A stretch of DNA of 54,755 nucleotides, taken from the NCBI GenBank assembly GCA_902601235.1, contig CACKMG010000004.1, positions 1 through 54,755 on the forward strand. Reading direction: 5' to 3'. The DNA comes from an uncultured Pelagibacteraceae bacterium (GTDB taxonomy: Bacteria > Pseudomonadota > Alphaproteobacteria > Pelagibacterales > Pelagibacteraceae). Made by a program: the position numbers and the translations under genes. Below the pieces are notes generated by a model. That model saw nothing but the letters and a program-made list of their open reading frames with translations, was not told the DNA's origin and did not search any database. Positions 7,883 through 16,153 of the stretch are shown in pieces (position 1 is the stretch's first letter; each line of letters starts with the position of its first letter).

Positions 7883-9361
7883 ATGAGTAAAAAAAAAATT
7901 TTTTTAATAGTTTCTATTTTATTTATAATCTTCTTTTCTCTATTCATAATTAACGCTGTAAATGATGCTGAAAAGGACAATATACCCGATAGTGTAGAAA
8001 AATATATTCCAAAATCATTAAAAAAATTTTTATTAGAAAATATTTTTTACAAAAAGAGATTAGAAACTAGTATAGTAAGTTTGGACAACAGATTAGTAAT
8101 AAAAAGAAATGAACTTAAATCTTCAAAAGAACTCATAACTCATTTATTACATGAAATGTATGAATTAGGATTAGATAATTTAGAGTTTAACAAAGATAGA
8201 GATAAAGAAAATATAACTTCTAGAAATGGGGTTACTTACGAAATAACTACTTTTAAAACAGATTATTTATCTGGACATAATTGGAATTTGGGTAAAGCTA
8301 CAGCTTATCTAGACGAATACGATGGTAAACTTTTATTAGTTTCTAAAGATGGAGTCTTCTCACATGTTGAATTAAGTGAGTTTAATAAAGATAATGTTAA
8401 AATAAAAATAATTAAAACTAATATAAAAGAAATAATTGATTATAATGAATGGTGGTCTGAGCGTGGTGGAAGAGGGATAAAAGATACTTTAATAGATGGT
8501 GATAACTTATATGTTAGTTATTCAAATCAGGCCTCAGAAAACTGTTGGAATACAGCAATTTTAATAGCGAAATTTGATTTTAATCAACTCAATTTTAAAA
8601 AATTTTTCACTCCTCCAACATGCTTAAAATATCAAAAAGGTTATAACAGATGGAGCCATAATCTTGGTGGTGGCAAAATTGTAAAATATGATAATGAAAA
8701 TTTATTATTATCCACTGGAGCGTATAAAACGAGATTACCAGCCCAAGATAATGAAACAGTATTTGGTAAAATAATTCTAATAAATAAGTTCACTAAAGAT
8801 TGGTCAATAGTTAGTAAAGGTCATCGAAATGTACAAGGTTTATTATATGACAATGACAATAAACTTATAATTAGTACGGAGCATGGACCTAAAGGGGGCG
8901 ATGAAATTAATATTAATTTATTAAACGAAGAAATACCTAAAAATTTTGGCTGGCCAATTTCTTCCTATGGAGAACATTATGGGAATAAAGAAAAAAATTT
9001 TGCTGAAACCTATGAAGAGGCACCTCTTTATAAAAGTCATAAAGACCACGGTTTTATTGAACCTATAAAATATTTTGTCCCTTCGATTGGTATCACAGAT
9101 GTAAAAAAAGCTACCTCCAAATTCAGTAAAGAATTTCAAAATGATTACTTTATTGGAGCAATGGGCTCTGAATTAGAAGAGGGCGACTTATCATTACATC
9201 ACATAAGATTAAATGACACAAATAATCAAATTATTTATCAAGATATAATCCCAATAAAAGAGAGGATTAGAGACATTCATTATTTTGAAGAGATAAATAA
9301 ATTTTTCTTATTTATTGAAAACTCAGCAGCTATCGCGATTTTAGAGAAAAAGGATTTATAA
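7883..9361 (+). CDS. PQQ-dependent sugar dehydrogenase-like beta-propeller, membrane anchored
   Basis: This 492-aa protein has a single N-terminal hydrophobic anchor (residues ~5-24), so the body is probably periplasmic. The body matches the glucose/sorbosone dehydrogenase propeller family: GKIILINK, then GHRNVQGLLYD, and the hallmark STEHGPKGGDEININ followed by FGWP. In soluble glucose dehydrogenase the GHRN and HGP-GGDE regions line the PQQ and calcium sites. It would oxidise an aldose, or in some relatives bind a glycan without redox activity. It lies between a LicD-like gene and pseI, which is an unusual neighbourhood. No PQQ biosynthesis genes are in the window. Catalytic activity is not proven. 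Confidence 0.8.
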   Translation: MSKKKIFLIVSILFIIFFSLFIINAVNDAEKDNIPDSVEKYIPKSLKKFLLENIFYKKRLETSIVSLDNRLVIKRNELKSSKELITHLLHEMYELGLDNLEFNKDRDKENITSRNGVTYEITTFKTDYLSGHNWNLGKATAYLDEYDGKLLLVSKDGVFSHVELSEFNKDNVKIKIIKTNIKEIIDYNEWWSERGGRGIKDTLIDGDNLYVSYSNQASENCWNTAILIAKFDFNQLNFKKFFTPPTCLKYQKGYNRWSHNLGGGKIVKYDNENLLLSTGAYKTRLPAQDNETVFGKIILINKFTKDWSIVSKGHRNVQGLLYDNDNKLIISTEHGPKGGDEININLLNEEIPKNFGWPISSYGEHYGNKEKNFAETYEEAPLYKSHKDHGFIEPIKYFVPSIGITDVKKATSKFSKEFQNDYFIGAMGSELEEGDLSLHHIRLNDTNNQIIYQDIIPIKERIRDIHYFEEINKFFLFIENSAAIAILEKKDL

Positions 9362-9383
9362 TTTTTGTATTATCTAAATATAA

Positions 9384-10433
9384 ATGAAAATTGAAATTAA
9401 TAAAAAACTAATTTTTAGTGACAAGGGTCCACCAAAAATTATAGCTGAAATATCAGCTAATCATTGCGGAAATAAAAATAAATTTTTAAATTTAATTAAA
9501 TTAGCCCATTATAATGGTGCAGATTTGATTAAAATTCAAACATATCAACCTGAAGATATAGTTATAAATTCAAAAAATAAATTTTATAAAATTAATGAGG
9601 GTTTGTGGAAAAATAAATATCTTTGGGATTTATATAAACAAGCACAAACTCCTTATATGTGGCACGAAGATGCATTTAAATTGGCTAAAAAAATTGGTGC
9701 AACTTTATTTAGCACTCCTTTCAGTGTGAGAGCAGTAAAATTTTTGGAGAAACATAAAGTAAAACTCTATAAAATAGCGTCTCTTGAAAATACAGATGTA
9801 AAACTTATTGATACAATAGCTAAGACAAGAAAACCTATAATTATTTCAACAGGTGCATCTAATTTTACTGAAATAAAAGATGCCTTAAAAATTATTAATA
9901 GATATCATAATAAGGTCATTATTTTACATTGTGTTTCTGCATATCCAACTTCTTTGGAGGAAGCAAATTTATATAGAATAATTAAATTAAAAAAAACTTT
10001 TAAAAAAAATATTATAGGATTGTCTGATCATACTAATTCAATAGACAGCTCATTAGCTTCTATACCACTTGGTGCATCAGTAATTGAAAAACATTTTAAG
10101 GATAATAAGAAAAATAATTCACCTGACACAGCTTTTTCTATACTGCCAAGTGATCTAAAAGTCCTTAAATATAAATCCGAGTTGTATTTTAATGCTACGA
10201 AATTAAATGACAATAAAGATACAAATAAAGCAGATCAAAAAAATTCAAAATCAAAAAGGTCTATATTTGCGTTAAATAATATTAAAAAGAGTGAAAAAAT
10301 TAGTGAAAAAAATATTATATCACTTAGACCAAAAATAGGGATAGGTGCAAAATATTATTTTAAAATAATTGGTAAAAAAGCAAAGAACAAAATTAAAAAA
10401 GGTTACCCTATATACTTTTCAGATTTAATTTAA
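9384..10433 (+). CDS. pseI: Pseudaminic acid synthase
   Basis: This is a 349-aa NeuB-family synthase. It condenses PEP with a 2,4-diacetamido-trideoxyhexose to give pseudaminic acid. The N-terminal TIM barrel shows IIAEISANHCGN (PseI-type rather than NeuB-type), KIQTYQPEDI, FSTPFS, YKIASLE, IISTGAS, LHCVSAYPT and GLSDHT. VIEKHF with SPDTAFS follows, all in the family order. The C-terminal ~65 residues (SIFALNNIKKSEKISEKNI onward) form the SAF/antifreeze-like domain that closes the active site. The start ATG lies 22 bp after the preceding stop. The pathway partners pseF (334), pseB and pseC (24992-27142) are in the window; PseG and PseH were not found. Confidence 0.9.
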   Translation: MKIEINKKLIFSDKGPPKIIAEISANHCGNKNKFLNLIKLAHYNGADLIKIQTYQPEDIVINSKNKFYKINEGLWKNKYLWDLYKQAQTPYMWHEDAFKLAKKIGATLFSTPFSVRAVKFLEKHKVKLYKIASLENTDVKLIDTIAKTRKPIIISTGASNFTEIKDALKIINRYHNKVIILHCVSAYPTSLEEANLYRIIKLKKTFKKNIIGLSDHTNSIDSSLASIPLGASVIEKHFKDNKKNNSPDTAFSILPSDLKVLKYKSELYFNATKLNDNKDTNKADQKNSKSKRSIFALNNIKKSEKISEKNIISLRPKIGIGAKYYFKIIGKKAKNKIKKGYPIYFSDLI

Positions 10434-10444
10434 AGAATTTAAAT

Positions 10445-11113
10445 ATGATTGGCAGGATATATAAATATATTTTAGATTATATTAGGTCTAAGGACTTTTT
10501 AACTCAAAAAATCTGGAAATTGAAGATTGAAAAAAAAGTGTTACCTATAACTTATGATTTGACATCACTTGTTCTTAAAAAAAGTTTAGATTTATACAAA
10601 AAAAAACAAAAAAAAGTTTTTAATAATTATTTAGATATGGGATGTGGTCAATTGGCTATCTTGGGACAATATAAAAAAAAAATTGATCCAAAAACTAATG
10701 TTACCTCAGCTGACATTTATCATGATTTTTTGGAAAATGCTCAATTAAATGCTGAGGCAAATAATCTAAAAATAGAATTTATTCAGACAGATATGTTTAA
10801 GAATATTAAAGATAAATATGATCTAATTACTTTTAATCCCCCTTACGTTCCTCTGAGTTATAAGAAAAAAGATATAGAGTATGATAAAATAAGTTTTGCG
10901 GGATCAGAAGGAACAGATGCAATTAGTTTTTTTTTAAAAAGTGCTAAAAATTATTTAAATAAAGATGGCTTAATTTTTTTGGGAGTAAATTTATTTTACA
11001 TTCCAAAAAAAGTATTATTTGAGATAATTGATTTATACGGCTTTAAGAAAAATGAAATAATTAAAAAATTTCCAAATAAATCCATCGTGGTCGTTATTAG
11101 TGACAATCAGTAG
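10445..11113 (+). CDS. HemK-like class I SAM methyltransferase
   Basis: This 222-aa Rossmann methyltransferase has the SAM motif DMGCGQLAILG (about residues 64-74), an acidic SADIYHDFLENAQLNAE segment, and the NPPY motif (131-134). The NPPY motif is typical of enzymes that methylate a planar nitrogen, such as the release-factor/HemK and small-domain MTS groups. It is short and lacks the N-terminal helical domain of PrmC. It begins 11 bp after pseI and is the last gene of this run, ending 1 bp from the convergent carbamoyltransferase. N-methylation of an amino sugar made by the Pse-type pathway would fit both motif and position. This is inference. Confidence 0.75.
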   Translation: MIGRIYKYILDYIRSKDFLTQKIWKLKIEKKVLPITYDLTSLVLKKSLDLYKKKQKKVFNNYLDMGCGQLAILGQYKKKIDPKTNVTSADIYHDFLENAQLNAEANNLKIEFIQTDMFKNIKDKYDLITFNPPYVPLSYKKKDIEYDKISFAGSEGTDAISFFLKSAKNYLNKDGLIFLGVNLFYIPKKVLFEIIDLYGFKKNEIIKKFPNKSIVVVISDNQ

Positions 11114-11114
11114 T

Positions 11115-12824
11115 TTATTTTCTTACAATATAATCACCAATAATCAGAGCATCTAATCCAGTTCCTCCAAATGTCCTTAAAGCATCTCTTGGCGAACACA
11201 CTATAGGTTCACCTTGTATATTAAAAGATGTATTTATAATTATTCCATGGCCACTGTATTTTTTAAATTCTTTAATCAATTTCCAATATCTAAAATTATT
11301 TTTTTTATCTACGAGTTGTACTCTGACTGTATTATCGATATGCACACATGAAGGTATTTTATTTTTTATATTTTCGTTAATTTTTAACGCTATTGTCATA
11401 AAGTAAGATTTAATTTCACTAGAAATATATTTTTTATAATCTTCATCTAGCACAGATGGGCAGAATGGCCGCCAATTCTCACGATGTTTTACATTTAGAT
11501 TTATTATTTCTTTCATGTCTTTAAATAACGGGCTAGCTAAAATTGATCTGTTTCCAAGTGACCTGGCTCCGAATTCCATTTTACCTTGAAACCAACAAAT
11601 TATTTTTTTATTATGAATTAATCGAGCCGTTTCTTTGAAAATATTTTTTGATTTATAAAATTTTAATTTAGATTCTTTTAAATAGCGTAGAATTTCATTA
11701 TTCGAATACTTTTGACCATAATAAACATTTTTTAATTTTGTATTTAGCGTACAACCTTTTTTAATTGATAATAATTGTGCAGCACCAAGAGCAACACCAT
11801 TATCTGAGGAAGCTGGTTGCACAAAAATATTTTTTACATAAGGTTGCTTGCTAAGTTCACCATTCATTTTACAATTCATAGCAACCCCACCCGCTAAACA
11901 TAAATTATTATAGGTTGTTTTTTTATATAAATTTTTTGTAAGTAATTTTACTATTTGTTCAAGTCTAAATTGTACGTTAAATGCTATATCAGGATAAGGT
12001 TCTGTCAGAGCTGAGACTTTCTCTTCTCTTTTTTTCCCAAAAATTTTTACAAATTCATCGGTAAATTTCTCTCCAAATGTATGCAATCCATCATATCTAA
12101 GTTTATTATTAATTTTAAAAATACCGGTTTTTTTATTAAAACTTATAAAATTATCTAATTTATTTTGAATTTTTTGTGAGTATTTACCATATGCAGCTAA
12201 ACCCATTAATTTACCTTCATCCATATATGGTCTGAATCCTAAAAATTCTGTAAAAGTTGCATAATATCCACCAAGAGAGTCTGGAATTTTTATTTTTTCA
12301 ATTATTTTAATTTTATTATTCTCACCTTTGCACATTAGAGTAGTTAAATCCTCCCCCGATCCATCTATAGTTAAAATATTTGCTTTTTTAAAACCTGAGC
12401 AAAAAAAAGTTGATGCAGCATGACATAAATGGTGAGTAAAAAAGTTTATTTTTGGAAGTTTAGTTTTTAGCTGGTCACTAAATCCAATTTTTAGAGCTCG
12501 TTTAATTCTAACTGGACTATATAAGTTTTTATTAAGTTCGTTTTGCAAAAAATTGTAATTTTTTTTATCTTTAATTTTTTTGTTAATTTTATTTAGATAT
12601 TTTACATATTTGGGACAATCCCAACCCCATCCAATTTCACTTACTTTATTAATGTTAATATTGGCAATTTTTAAACATTTTTTAGCAGCATCAATTGGTA
12701 AGCTATTAGGAGACATCTTAATACGATTAAGTCTTTCTTCCTCTATTAAGGCTATTAATTTTCCATTTTTTAATAAGGCTGCACTTGGATTTTCTCCGGG
12801 CCCAAACATTCCAAGAATATACAT
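11115..12824 (-). CDS. NodU/CmcH-family O-carbamoyltransferase
   Basis: This is a full-length, 569-aa carbamoyltransferase. It would use carbamoyl phosphate and ATP to carbamoylate a sugar hydroxyl in the cytoplasm. The N-terminal Kae1/YrdC-like part shows ENPSAALLKNGKLIALIEEERLNRIK (10-35), the metal-binding HHLCHAAS (131-138) and TIDGSGED (152-159). GGVAMNCKMNG and FVQPASSDNGVALGAA follow. The C-terminal part shows QGKMEFGARSLGNRSIL and FNIQGEPIVCSP, as expected. Its ATG is directly at the stop of the upstream PIG-L gene (one codon junction), so the two form a pair. The target sugar is unknown. Confidence 0.9.
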   Translation of the reverse strand: MYILGMFGPGENPSAALLKNGKLIALIEEERLNRIKMSPNSLPIDAAKKCLKIANININKVSEIGWGWDCPKYVKYLNKINKKIKDKKNYNFLQNELNKNLYSPVRIKRALKIGFSDQLKTKLPKINFFTHHLCHAASTFFCSGFKKANILTIDGSGEDLTTLMCKGENNKIKIIEKIKIPDSLGGYYATFTEFLGFRPYMDEGKLMGLAAYGKYSQKIQNKLDNFISFNKKTGIFKINNKLRYDGLHTFGEKFTDEFVKIFGKKREEKVSALTEPYPDIAFNVQFRLEQIVKLLTKNLYKKTTYNNLCLAGGVAMNCKMNGELSKQPYVKNIFVQPASSDNGVALGAAQLLSIKKGCTLNTKLKNVYYGQKYSNNEILRYLKESKLKFYKSKNIFKETARLIHNKKIICWFQGKMEFGARSLGNRSILASPLFKDMKEIINLNVKHRENWRPFCPSVLDEDYKKYISSEIKSYFMTIALKINENIKNKIPSCVHIDNTVRVQLVDKKNNFRYWKLIKEFKKYSGHGIIINTSFNIQGEPIVCSPRDALRTFGGTGLDALIIGDYIVRK

Positions 12825-13484
12825 TTAATTAATTATTTTTCTAATTGATTGAAATTTTTCACAATATTTAAGACCAACTTCGTTTCCAGATAATTTCATG
12901 TAGTTTTTAATTGACTCGTAACTTCTAGGATGTGGATACGGTCTCATTTCTTTTTCATATACTTTTAATGCTTTAATTTTTTGGTCAACAGAACTTTCTA
13001 CATTATAATATAAATTAAAATCTATTAATCCAAGAGGATTCCATTCAGTTGAACTTGGTATTGGATAACAATTTATTTCTATATTAAATCCTTTTTGAGG
13101 CCTAAATACAGTAATTGTTGCTCTATAAATAGTTGTATGATCTATATTCAAGCATTTTGGATGATGTGTAAAAATTATATCAGGAGTAAAAGTAATTTTT
13201 TTTTCAATAAATTTACAAATTTTTAAAAGCGGTAAAGAGTCCATTTGATTATCAGGAAAATTTCCAAAACTATATTTTTTTATTCCCAAAATTTTTGAGA
13301 CTTTTTCTAAACATTTATTTCTATTAATTATTTTTTTTTTATTTCTTGAGCTTTCACCATCAGTGAATGTTAATAAATTAATATCATGACCTTCTTTTGA
13401 TAATTTTGCTATTGTTGCTCCACACCCTAAAGTTTCATCATCTGGATGAGCTGCCAAGACCAATATTTTTTTTTTCACTTGCAA
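12825..13484 (-). CDS. PIG-L/LmbE-family N-deacetylase
   Basis: This is a 219-aa zinc-dependent deacetylase family member. The zinc motif AHPDDETLG is at residues 12-20, with a second metal His in FTHHPKCLNIDHTT. It would remove an N-acetyl (or similar acyl) group from an amino sugar or glycolipid. The frame can start at TTG 13484 or at an in-frame GTG at 13478. The GTG gives MKKKILVLAAHPDDE, the more typical family N-terminus, so the true start may be 13478. It is first in a two-gene unit with the carbamoyltransferase, and a 98-bp divergent gap separates it from the APS-kinase-like gene. Confidence 0.85.
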   Translation of the reverse strand: MQVKKKILVLAAHPDDETLGCGATIAKLSKEGHDINLLTFTDGESSRNKKKIINRNKCLEKVSKILGIKKYSFGNFPDNQMDSLPLLKICKFIEKKITFTPDIIFTHHPKCLNIDHTTIYRATITVFRPQKGFNIEINCYPIPSSTEWNPLGLIDFNLYYNVESSVDQKIKALKVYEKEMRPYPHPRSYESIKNYMKLSGNEVGLKYCEKFQSIRKIIN

Positions 13485-13582
13485 ATATTTATAAATTAAA
13501 TAATACTATTTAATACATTTATTAAAAAAAGTTTCAATTTAAACGTTCAAATATTACACTCAATTTTGATAATTAGAAAAAT

Positions 13583-14092
13583 ATGAAAAAAAAAATCTTT
13601 AAAAAAAAAGGGATTTTATTCTGGATTACCGGTTTATCAGGAACGGGTAAGTCTTCAATTGGCAAATTGATTTTGCCCAACTTAAAAAAGAAATATGGCC
13701 CAACTATTTTAATTCATGGTGATGACTTTCGGAATATTTGGAATTTAAAAAAATTTAACAAAAAATCTAGATTAGAAAATTGTAAAAAATATGTTAAATT
13801 TTGTAAGTATATAACTGATCAAAATATTAATATTATTTTTACAGTAATTGGAATGTATGAAAATATTAGAAAGTGGAATAAAAAAAATATTAAAAATTAT
13901 ATTGAAATTTATATAGAAAATAAAAACTACAATTTAAAAACAAACTCAAAAAAATTGAAAAATAATATTGTTGGAGTTGATATTAAAGCAGAACTTCCAA
14001 AAAAGCCTGACATCAAAGTTTTAAATAACTTTGATAAAAATTTAAAAATGATATCTAATGAATTAATTAAAAAAATAAATAAAATTATTTAG
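13583..14092 (+). CDS. Adenylylsulfate-kinase-like P-loop kinase
   Basis: This 169-aa protein resembles CysC. The P-loop GLSGTGKSS is at residues 17-25. HGDDFR (45-50) stands where APS kinases have LDGDN(V)R. Then follow the SRLENCKKYVKFCKYI helix (R63 and N66 like the DR.ENIRR region) and a VIGMYENIRKWNK loop in place of the usual SPYR region. The shift from DGDN to GDD and the altered lid suggest a changed acceptor. The next gene, 5 bp downstream, is an HEPD/MPnS-family phosphonate oxygenase. An ATP-sulfurylase homologue sits in the phosphonate operon at 45705-46688. It may make PAPS for sulfation or phosphorylate another nucleotide or phosphonate; sequence alone does not decide. Confidence 0.75.
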   Translation: MKKKIFKKKGILFWITGLSGTGKSSIGKLILPNLKKKYGPTILIHGDDFRNIWNLKKFNKKSRLENCKKYVKFCKYITDQNINIIFTVIGMYENIRKWNKKNIKNYIEIYIENKNYNLKTNSKKLKNNIVGVDIKAELPKKPDIKVLNNFDKNLKMISNELIKKINKII

Positions 14093-14097
14093 CACTT

Positions 14098-15417
14098 ATG
14101 TTTTTTTTAGATATCGTAAAGATTAATCACTGGTTAAATGCAAGAAAAATTACTCTTAATTTTATCAAAAAAAAGAATGGTGGTTTATACAAAAAATTAA
14201 GAAAAAAAAAAAATTTTAAGGCTTCTAACAAAGAATTACAATTTTTACTGAAAAATCTTAATATTGAAAAAAATGATTTAGTATTAAGAAGATCACTCCC
14301 AGAATTTATTTTCCATTCAAAAAAAAAAATTGACACATCTAAAAGACCTATTATGAGAGATGGTATACATTTTTATAATTATTATTCATTACCATCACCC
14401 AAAGGTTTTAAGGCACCGGTGATTTTAGATATTTTATGTCCTCATAATAAAATACCAAAATTAAATAATGGTCATTTAGAACAAGCTATAACTATAAATT
14501 TGGGTCCAGGAAATATTTATGGAAGATGGGGAACAGATGTTAAAAAAAAAGAAAACTTTTCGAAAATAAAGTTTAATAATGAAAATGAGAAATGGGTTGT
14601 CGGTGACACTTATCTAGAGCCAACTTTCTTACCACATACTTATTCATTAGTAGATAAAACCCCAAGTCAAATATTATCTTATACTGCGAAATCTCAATTA
14701 CAGAAATTTGTTGATAATTCAAATCTTTGGCCAGTATTGTCCTATAAAAATTTTATAAAAGATATTGAATTACATGGAAATAATATTTCTTTTTTAAAAA
14801 CCTACCTTAATTCAAGAGGAATCGAAAATCACTACATTGCTGAAAAAACTAAAATCTCATTAAAAGAGATTAATAGATTTTTTAGAAAAAAAAAATTATC
14901 ACAAAATAAAGATAAAAATATTTTAAGCAAAATTTGTAAACTAATTTCAATTGATCCAAATATTTTTATTAGAAAAAAATTTGATCATGACTTAGTAGGA
15001 AAAACGTACCTTTCTTACAAAGATAGCATAAAGTCAATAAGAAAATATAAATCCTACAAAGTTTCATCAATGTCTGCTTCTGAGAGATATCCAGATCTTT
15101 TTGGTTTTTTTATAAAAGTATCAAAAAAAAAAAAAATTAAAGATTTATTTTATCATGCCAGTACTCATTATCTAATTACATCAGGAGAGATGTATTTTAA
15201 TGTTAACTCTAAATCTCAAATTATTAAAAAAGGGGATGCAATTTGGATTTCACCTTTTATTAAACATGGTTTTTCTGGAAAAGGTTCACTTATAAAAATT
15301 AGCAACGGTGAGTGTCTTGATTATCAGGACATTTATGAGATCAATAATATATTCAATTATAAAGATGTTCTTAAAAGAGCACATAAAGACAAAATAAATT
15401 GGGGATATCAAAAATAA
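14098..15417 (+). CDS. Hydroxyethylphosphonate dioxygenase / methylphosphonate synthase family, non-heme iron enzyme
   Basis: This is a 439-aa protein with two cupin-like halves. The first active site shows NNGHLEQAITINLGPG (His126) and VGDTYLEPTFLPHTYSL (Glu174, His180). This spacing matches the 2-His-1-carboxylate site of hydroxyethylphosphonate dioxygenase. Phosphonate-contacting residues of that family also seem kept (Lys17 in the ARK segment, Arg87, Tyr near 95, Asn124, Tyr172). The C-terminal cupin shows HYLITSGEMYFNV and GDAIWISPFIKHGFSG. The substrate would be 2-hydroxyethylphosphonate made by the operon at 38950-42475. The product is hydroxymethylphosphonate or methylphosphonate. The Glu ligand, instead of the Gln reported for methylphosphonate synthases, argues for the former. 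Two long A runs (A12 at 14202, A14 at 15123) lie in the frame. Confidence 0.85.
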   Translation: MFFLDIVKINHWLNARKITLNFIKKKNGGLYKKLRKKKNFKASNKELQFLLKNLNIEKNDLVLRRSLPEFIFHSKKKIDTSKRPIMRDGIHFYNYYSLPSPKGFKAPVILDILCPHNKIPKLNNGHLEQAITINLGPGNIYGRWGTDVKKKENFSKIKFNNENEKWVVGDTYLEPTFLPHTYSLVDKTPSQILSYTAKSQLQKFVDNSNLWPVLSYKNFIKDIELHGNNISFLKTYLNSRGIENHYIAEKTKISLKEINRFFRKKKLSQNKDKNILSKICKLISIDPNIFIRKKFDHDLVGKTYLSYKDSIKSIRKYKSYKVSSMSASERYPDLFGFFIKVSKKKKIKDLFYHASTHYLITSGEMYFNVNSKSQIIKKGDAIWISPFIKHGFSGKGSLIKISNGECLDYQDIYEINNIFNYKDVLKRAHKDKINWGYQK

Positions 15418-15422
15418 AAAGT

Positions 15423-16148
15423 TTATTTTTTTAAAAATAAAATATCATCTTCATCATTTTTGGGTTCTCTGGTTGGGTAAAATCCTTTTGTAAGGAGCCA
15501 ATTTTTTAATTCATTCCATAAAACACCTCCTGAATAGATATTTTTTTGATTTATTTCGACAACTATAGATTTACAGAATTCTAAAGATTTTTCAGAACCT
15601 TTAAGTGCTAATAATTCAGCACCCTGGAGATCTAAAATCCAATGATTATAATTTTTAATATTTATATCATTTCTTTTAATTAATGTATCAAATTTAAGAG
15701 TCTTTAAGTTAATTGTTTTTAGCATTCTATGTTTTCTATTAGCCCACACCTTACTTTTAGTAACTTCATCAGTGAAATTAAATATCGATGAGCAAGCTGC
15801 GTCATGATTTGATATATTAAATTTTTCAACTTTATTATCTGAGTCTGATAGTAATGCACAATAAGCTTGCTGATTTTTATAAAAGTATAAGTTATCTTTC
15901 AAATGTTCGTAGGTTTCTGGTAAAGCTTCTACCCAAATTACTTTTTTTCCAAACCAATTATATATTTCCGCTTCTGTTCCACGATGTGCACCTAAGTGAA
16001 TTATCCCCTTTGAGTCATTTATTGCTTTTAATATTTCTAAATCTAATTTACCGTAAGGGTTTGGTTCTGGAACTTTTCTTAATTTAATCAATTTCCAACC
16101 TAATTTTAGCAAAATTAAATTAATTTTTTTTTTTAAAAATGTTTTCAA
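15423..16148 (-). CDS. FkbM-family methyltransferase
   Basis: This is a 241-aa SAM methyltransferase of the FkbM type. GIIHLGAHRGTEAEIYNWFG is the SAM loop (about residues 49-68), followed by VIWVEALPETYEHLKDNL. NHDAACSSIFNF and the late LDLQGAELLALKGSE block (normally IDVEGxE..vL.G) are typical of the family. It probably methylates a sugar hydroxyl. It is the last of three minus-strand methyltransferase genes (15423-17672) packed with gaps of 5 bp or less, and converges on the phosphonate oxygenase with 5 bp between stops. Confidence 0.85.
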   Translation of the reverse strand: MKTFLKKKINLILLKLGWKLIKLRKVPEPNPYGKLDLEILKAINDSKGIIHLGAHRGTEAEIYNWFGKKVIWVEALPETYEHLKDNLYFYKNQQAYCALLSDSDNKVEKFNISNHDAACSSIFNFTDEVTKSKVWANRKHRMLKTINLKTLKFDTLIKRNDINIKNYNHWILDLQGAELLALKGSEKSLEFCKSIVVEINQKNIYSGGVLWNELKNWLLTKGFYPTREPKNDEDDILFLKK

Positions 16149-16153
16149 TTTAA

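Noticed and set aside
14098..15417. Generic cupin or sugar-phosphate isomerase
   Set aside because: The NNGHLEQAITINLGPG and YLEPTFLPH segments plus phosphonate operon context identify the HEPD/MPnS family specifically.
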